This document shows positions 60,321-64,000 of a DNA stretch of 64,000 nucleotides, piece by piece; the first letter of the stretch is position 1; every line of letters begins with the position of its first letter. Under the pieces are notes generated by a model. The model was not told the origin of the DNA and did not search any database. It saw only the letters and a program-made list of their open reading frames with translations. Source of the stretch: Argopecten irradians. Taxonomy: Eukaryota > Mollusca > Bivalvia > Pectinida > Pectinidae. The stretch lies in NCBI RefSeq assembly GCF_041381155.1, contig NC_091134.1, positions 62,860,902-62,924,901 on the forward strand. Direction: 5' to 3'. The translations under genes were made by a program, and so were the position numbers.

Positions 60321-60422
60321 GTATACCAGCGTCATTGTATAGATATTTTAATGGGACGTTTACTGATGCGTTACCACGGAGTATACATGTGATGGACGAG
60401 GTTTTACAGAAGGTGAAGACAG
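60321..60422 (+). CDS. Putative internal exon of an unidentified gene
   Basis: 102 bases are bounded by an acceptor (TTTCTGTAG) and a strong donor (GGTGAGT). One frame is open and reads IPASLYRYFNGTFTDALPRS followed by IHVMDEVLQKVKT. Both ends are phase 1, so the exon is symmetric. Codon use and residue mix look coding, but I do not recognise the protein and found no partner exon with confidence to either side. The gene would lie on the plus strand and probably extends past the window. A chance splice-bounded frame is the alternative. Confidence 0.45.
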
Positions 60423-61610
60423 GTGAGTTTTTTTCCCATACTTAGCATTTTTGTAATCAAAAAAATATATGTAATACATTTACAGTGGTTATAGTGGTTG
60501 GATAAACCACTATACATATCAAATCATACTTTACCTCTGACATTATGGAATGTAGTTGTCGAAACGTTATTGTCGACCGCTTGCATTTGTGTTGGAAGCG
60601 GGTGACATAAAACGAAACTCTAAAATAGCTTATGGTTTAGAATCTAATGTTACCCCTGGTACCGAACCAAACGCTCGGCAGATATAGCGTTATACAATAT
60701 AAATGTAAAGTGGTCATCCATTCCCAGTAGTCACACTGCCATTCGTAATTCAAGTAAAACTACTGAAAAAGTCATATCTCTGGTTTTGTACAATGAATTT
60801 CTTGAACGTTTTTAACACTAAATGATCAGGTTTTAGTACATACTTGGGATAAATTATACTTAACGTTAAGTTGCTTATCTTTTAAAGTTTCAATATGTAT
60901 AGAAAACCATTCGATCGTTAATAAAAGCAAAACTGCAGAATGCAAAACAAGACATTTTATGAATAGATATCTCATATGGATGCAATAACTGTATAATATA
61001 GATCAATCGCTCACCACTAAGCAAAAGCAGTCCAAGATATCTTTAATCATTGACAGCAAAATAAAAATAAGTCGAGAAAATAAAAGTAAAATAAAAAAAA
61101 ATACAGGACAAAAAGGCAAACGTTATCGAAAAATAGATGTAAACTTTTATGAAGTGTCTTAAGAAATGTGTTATTTCGATAATAACTTTAATTCCAACCT
61201 AAATGATAGTCTTTCTTATCTTTCATTTTAAATGTTATATCTTAAAATTATCTATTCACTCCTACATATAAATTATAAATAGCTGTAAATCACTAAGGAT
61301 AACAACTGATTAAGTCACCAGTACATGTACATTAGCACCTATAGCGAATTTAAACCTTATACGAAAGGGATTATCTTTTGACAACATTTAAAATCGTTCA
61401 TGTTGCGAGATCTACCGATCATGGTTTTAGGTACCTTAAGTACATTTCATACTCTATGGCGCATGACATTGTGAAGTGTATTGTAAAACAGTATACGACC
61501 CAGGTGTACCGGGGAAAGTAGTACTCCTGCTTTTCTCGACCTTATTAACTTGGTACCCGACTTAAAACCTATATGTACCGTACTTTGTATACTCACGAAT
61601 CAGAGGTACC

Positions 61611-61790
61611 GTTTCACAAAGCATACGTAACTTTACGGGTACCCGTAACCTGTACGTAAGTTATTTTGACCGTTTCACAAAGCACACGTAAGTTACGGGT
61701 AAACGTAAATGACTTACGGGTACACGTAAATAACGTCAAAACCGTACGTAACTTACGCCAACAAAATACCACCCGTAAACCCCACGTAAG
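61611..61790. repeat. Dense cluster of ACGTAA/TTACGT words
   Basis: About 180 bases are packed with ACGTAA, TTACG and TACGGGTA in both orientations. The phrase GTTTCACAAAGCA, followed by a short ACGTAA stretch, occurs twice 61 bases apart. It is probably a MITE or internal tandem-inverted repeat. Confidence 0.65.
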
Positions 61791-63277
61791 TATGATACAA
61801 GTCACAAAATCGTTGTTGTTTGGCATATTTAAAGTCTCAGAACAAATAGCCAAACACATTACATAAGTTTTAAAGTTTTCTCACTTGGATTGTCGATGCG
61901 GAAATTTCCACGCCGTCGACGGTATTTTGTATTTTTCTACTTTTAAAATGTTTTATTTGCTTTTTATTTTCATTTCATATTGATTAATCATGTCCGTGTG
62001 TTGCAGGGATACTGTCTTTTTTATCACTTAGATATTTTTTCGCAAAAGAAACACGGGCTTAATCCCGATATTCGCATATTTGTTTACGTCAGAGCGATGG
62101 TCGCTGATTTCAGTAGATCTAAATCTAATGTTGTAATCGTTCCGTTTCGTATTGAAACCTGACTTTATTTCTGGATTTTGTTTGTTACAAACACATATAT
62201 ACTGTATTGAAAACTTTAGGTTATACAGACTTTATTAGTATGTATACATGTAGAGTTATCACTGGTTTCAATCATTAAAGTATCTCCATTTAATTAACGC
62301 GTCACAAAGATATTGATGATACAACGTTATTCGAACGTTAATTACGTCAAATTTCGCCGATATTAGGGACATCAACAAATTGTGACACATAAACAAAATA
62401 GTACAACTAATATATGTACCGAATCCATAAATTCATCCTTAGGAGCAAATACATTTCAACGTTAACGTCACAAGTTTGAAACCATCTTTTTTTCTATTTG
62501 TGTAGACCAACATGAGTTTCTTGACAGTTTAATAGTAATATAATTATGAATATCGTAAAAGCTACAACTGCACACTGAAATAATGTGTTATAAGTTATTT
62601 ACTACGATCACAAGTGCTCATTGCTACGTCATCGAAATGTTCAAAACTGTACATTACATTGTACAACAAGTGTTGGATGTACTTACCAAAGGCATACGAT
62701 AGTATAATATAACATTAATTATATAACTTTGCTACACTTTTATAACACACGTAACTGTTACAAGTATGTGTTTGTATCAAATGTTCCTGTGTGCTATTGG
62801 TACTGAAAACTTTGGATATACAGAAAATAGGAAATGTCCCATTAGCGTTCCGTACATGTTCTTCAAATTCATACTCATACTATTCCGATATATGTTGTTT
62901 TTTTTTCTAACTCTCAAGTCTTACAAATCACATACATAAATATAGTGTGTACTATGTGCTAATAATGACACGTGAGTCTATATAAATTGTAATGCTTTCA
63001 TTTGGAGAGGGTGACATAGGTTTATTATAGACATATAGTCATTAGCATACTATGTGTTAATAGTAGGTTTCAAATTCAAGAAAATAAGCTCAGATGAAAA
63101 TAATTTAGTATAGTAGGAGTGTACCTCAGCTTTTCACTTGTTATTTTGTGCATCTTTAATATAGCTACAAGGTATAGCCTGCATATCTTTAGGGTTTCGT
63201 AATAATATCCACAGATAGCGCGCATTAGACATTTTTTATGTTAAAAATAGCCCGCGAACAATACGCAGGAAATAACG

Positions 63278-63313
63278 TGCTAATGGAGCAAAGTAATGAT
63301 TATGCAAACCATT
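63278..63313. repeat. Copy of a block found in both duplication units
   Basis: 36 bases (TGCTAATGGAGCAAAGTAAT onward to ACCATT) are identical to 30859-30894 and 39643-39678. Looser similarity continues for about 100 bases to the right (CATCGTACTTG, AACTGAACC, CAATATC). It is a member of a dispersed repeat family. Confidence 0.8.
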
Positions 63314-63414
63314 TTGAAAACGGTTGTAGGCTTTTCATCGTACTTGTGTTATAAAACTGAACCGTGTGCAATATCTACGGCGGCGTATTAGGGCCATTAT
63401 GTAATTTTATTTAT

Positions 63415-63451
63415 CTTGTACGTACAAGTTAGTATCTTGTACGTACAAGAT
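63415..63451. repeat. Two adjacent palindromes CTTGTACGTACAAG
   Basis: The 14-bp perfect palindrome occurs at 63415-63428 and 63436-63449, 7 bases apart. The second extends to ATCTTGTACGTACAAGAT. Confidence 0.85.
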
Positions 63452-64000
63452 AGTACAATGTTGAAACTCTCGATATTAAAGTTAATATTACGCACCCTTG
63501 GTTTATTGTGTGGTATTGTGATACTGTGATAAGTTTGTGAACATATATATGTAAATGTCTTTAACGTCTTTTATCATCATTTGGACAATAATTGATGTTT
63601 AATCATGTGTATATATGTCTCATCAACTCAAAAACAAATATAAAATGATGTGTTTTGCTTTTGTTGTCTGTGCAATCAGTAACTCATTCCGTATAGGGCA
63701 TAATACCTTGGATTTTTATCGGAATAAAATTAATTATTTCCAATACTTGTATTCTGAAGTAAAATAAAAGCTAAAACTTTTCAGTGATAGTTTAAGTGTA
63801 AAGTATTTAATATTTGTCACTGAAGAAAATTTTGAATTCGTCTGCTTCTGTTTTTATATCCCGCAACGATGTTAAGGGGGTATACTGGAATCGTGTTGCC
63901 CGTCTATCCGTGTGATTGTCTGTCTGTACTCCTCCTAAAATTCTTAACAGATCTTAGGAGCTTTTAATATTTAATTCACAACCAAAAACATTCTGAGAAT

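Larger units (their letters stand above)
60423..64000. other. Right end, non-coding with small repeats
   Basis: AT-rich DNA with no recognised gene. Features: the ACGTAA cluster (61611-61790), the block shared with the duplication units (63278-63313), paired palindromes (63415-63451) and dispersed-repeat text from about 63870. Confidence 0.5.

Noticed and set aside
61980-62162. 60-codon plus frame after a CAG, considered as an exon
   Set aside because: No good donor at its end and no coding-like composition.

Overview
The window is AT-rich animal DNA with short exons, long introns, canonical GT-AG splice sites and dense transposable elements. It is most likely from a lophotrochozoan, probably a marine bivalve mollusc. 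That assignment is inferred from the repeat styles and gene structure; no species marker was found.

Two host genes can be assembled exon by exon. On the minus strand, 9979-22581 is a 10-exon SLC22-type organic cation transporter of 580 codons. On the plus strand, 44381-51985 is an 8-exon thymidine phosphorylase (TYMP) of 456 codons. A lone exon-like block at 60321-60422 may belong to a third gene that I cannot name. I see no functional link between the genes.

From left to right: 1-1153 has no clear gene. A whole-looking, young Ty3/gypsy LTR retrotransposon fills 1154-9777 on the minus strand, with long terminal repeats, a 4-bp target duplication, a tRNA-Lys primer site, a polypurine tract, gag and pol. 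It also carries an extra 239-codon frame upstream of gag that resembles an SGNH/GDSL hydrolase. It lies about 200 bp past the transporter stop codon, on the same strand. The transporter introns hold a MITE, a foldback element and a 2.7-kb element with about 470-bp inverted repeats.

A second, broken LTR element (23320-29028) has its integrase before its reverse transcriptase, the Gmr1-type order. From inside that element rightwards the DNA is tandemly duplicated: unit 1 is 27569-36323 and unit 2 is 36324-43133. Each unit carries a Tc1-like transposon, with an open transposase in unit 1 and a frameshifted one in unit 2. Unit 1 alone carries a 1,981-bp TA-target insertion (31280-33260) that itself contains a 567-bp TTAA-flanked MITE. 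Unit 2 keeps the empty site.

The TYMP locus contains a 27-bp minisatellite in intron 1 and a 25-bp tandem duplication across the exon 4 donor site. It is followed by a 3.9-kb array of about 140 copies of a 28-bp repeat (54199-58107). The rest, to 64000, is mostly non-coding sequence with palindromes and dispersed repeats.
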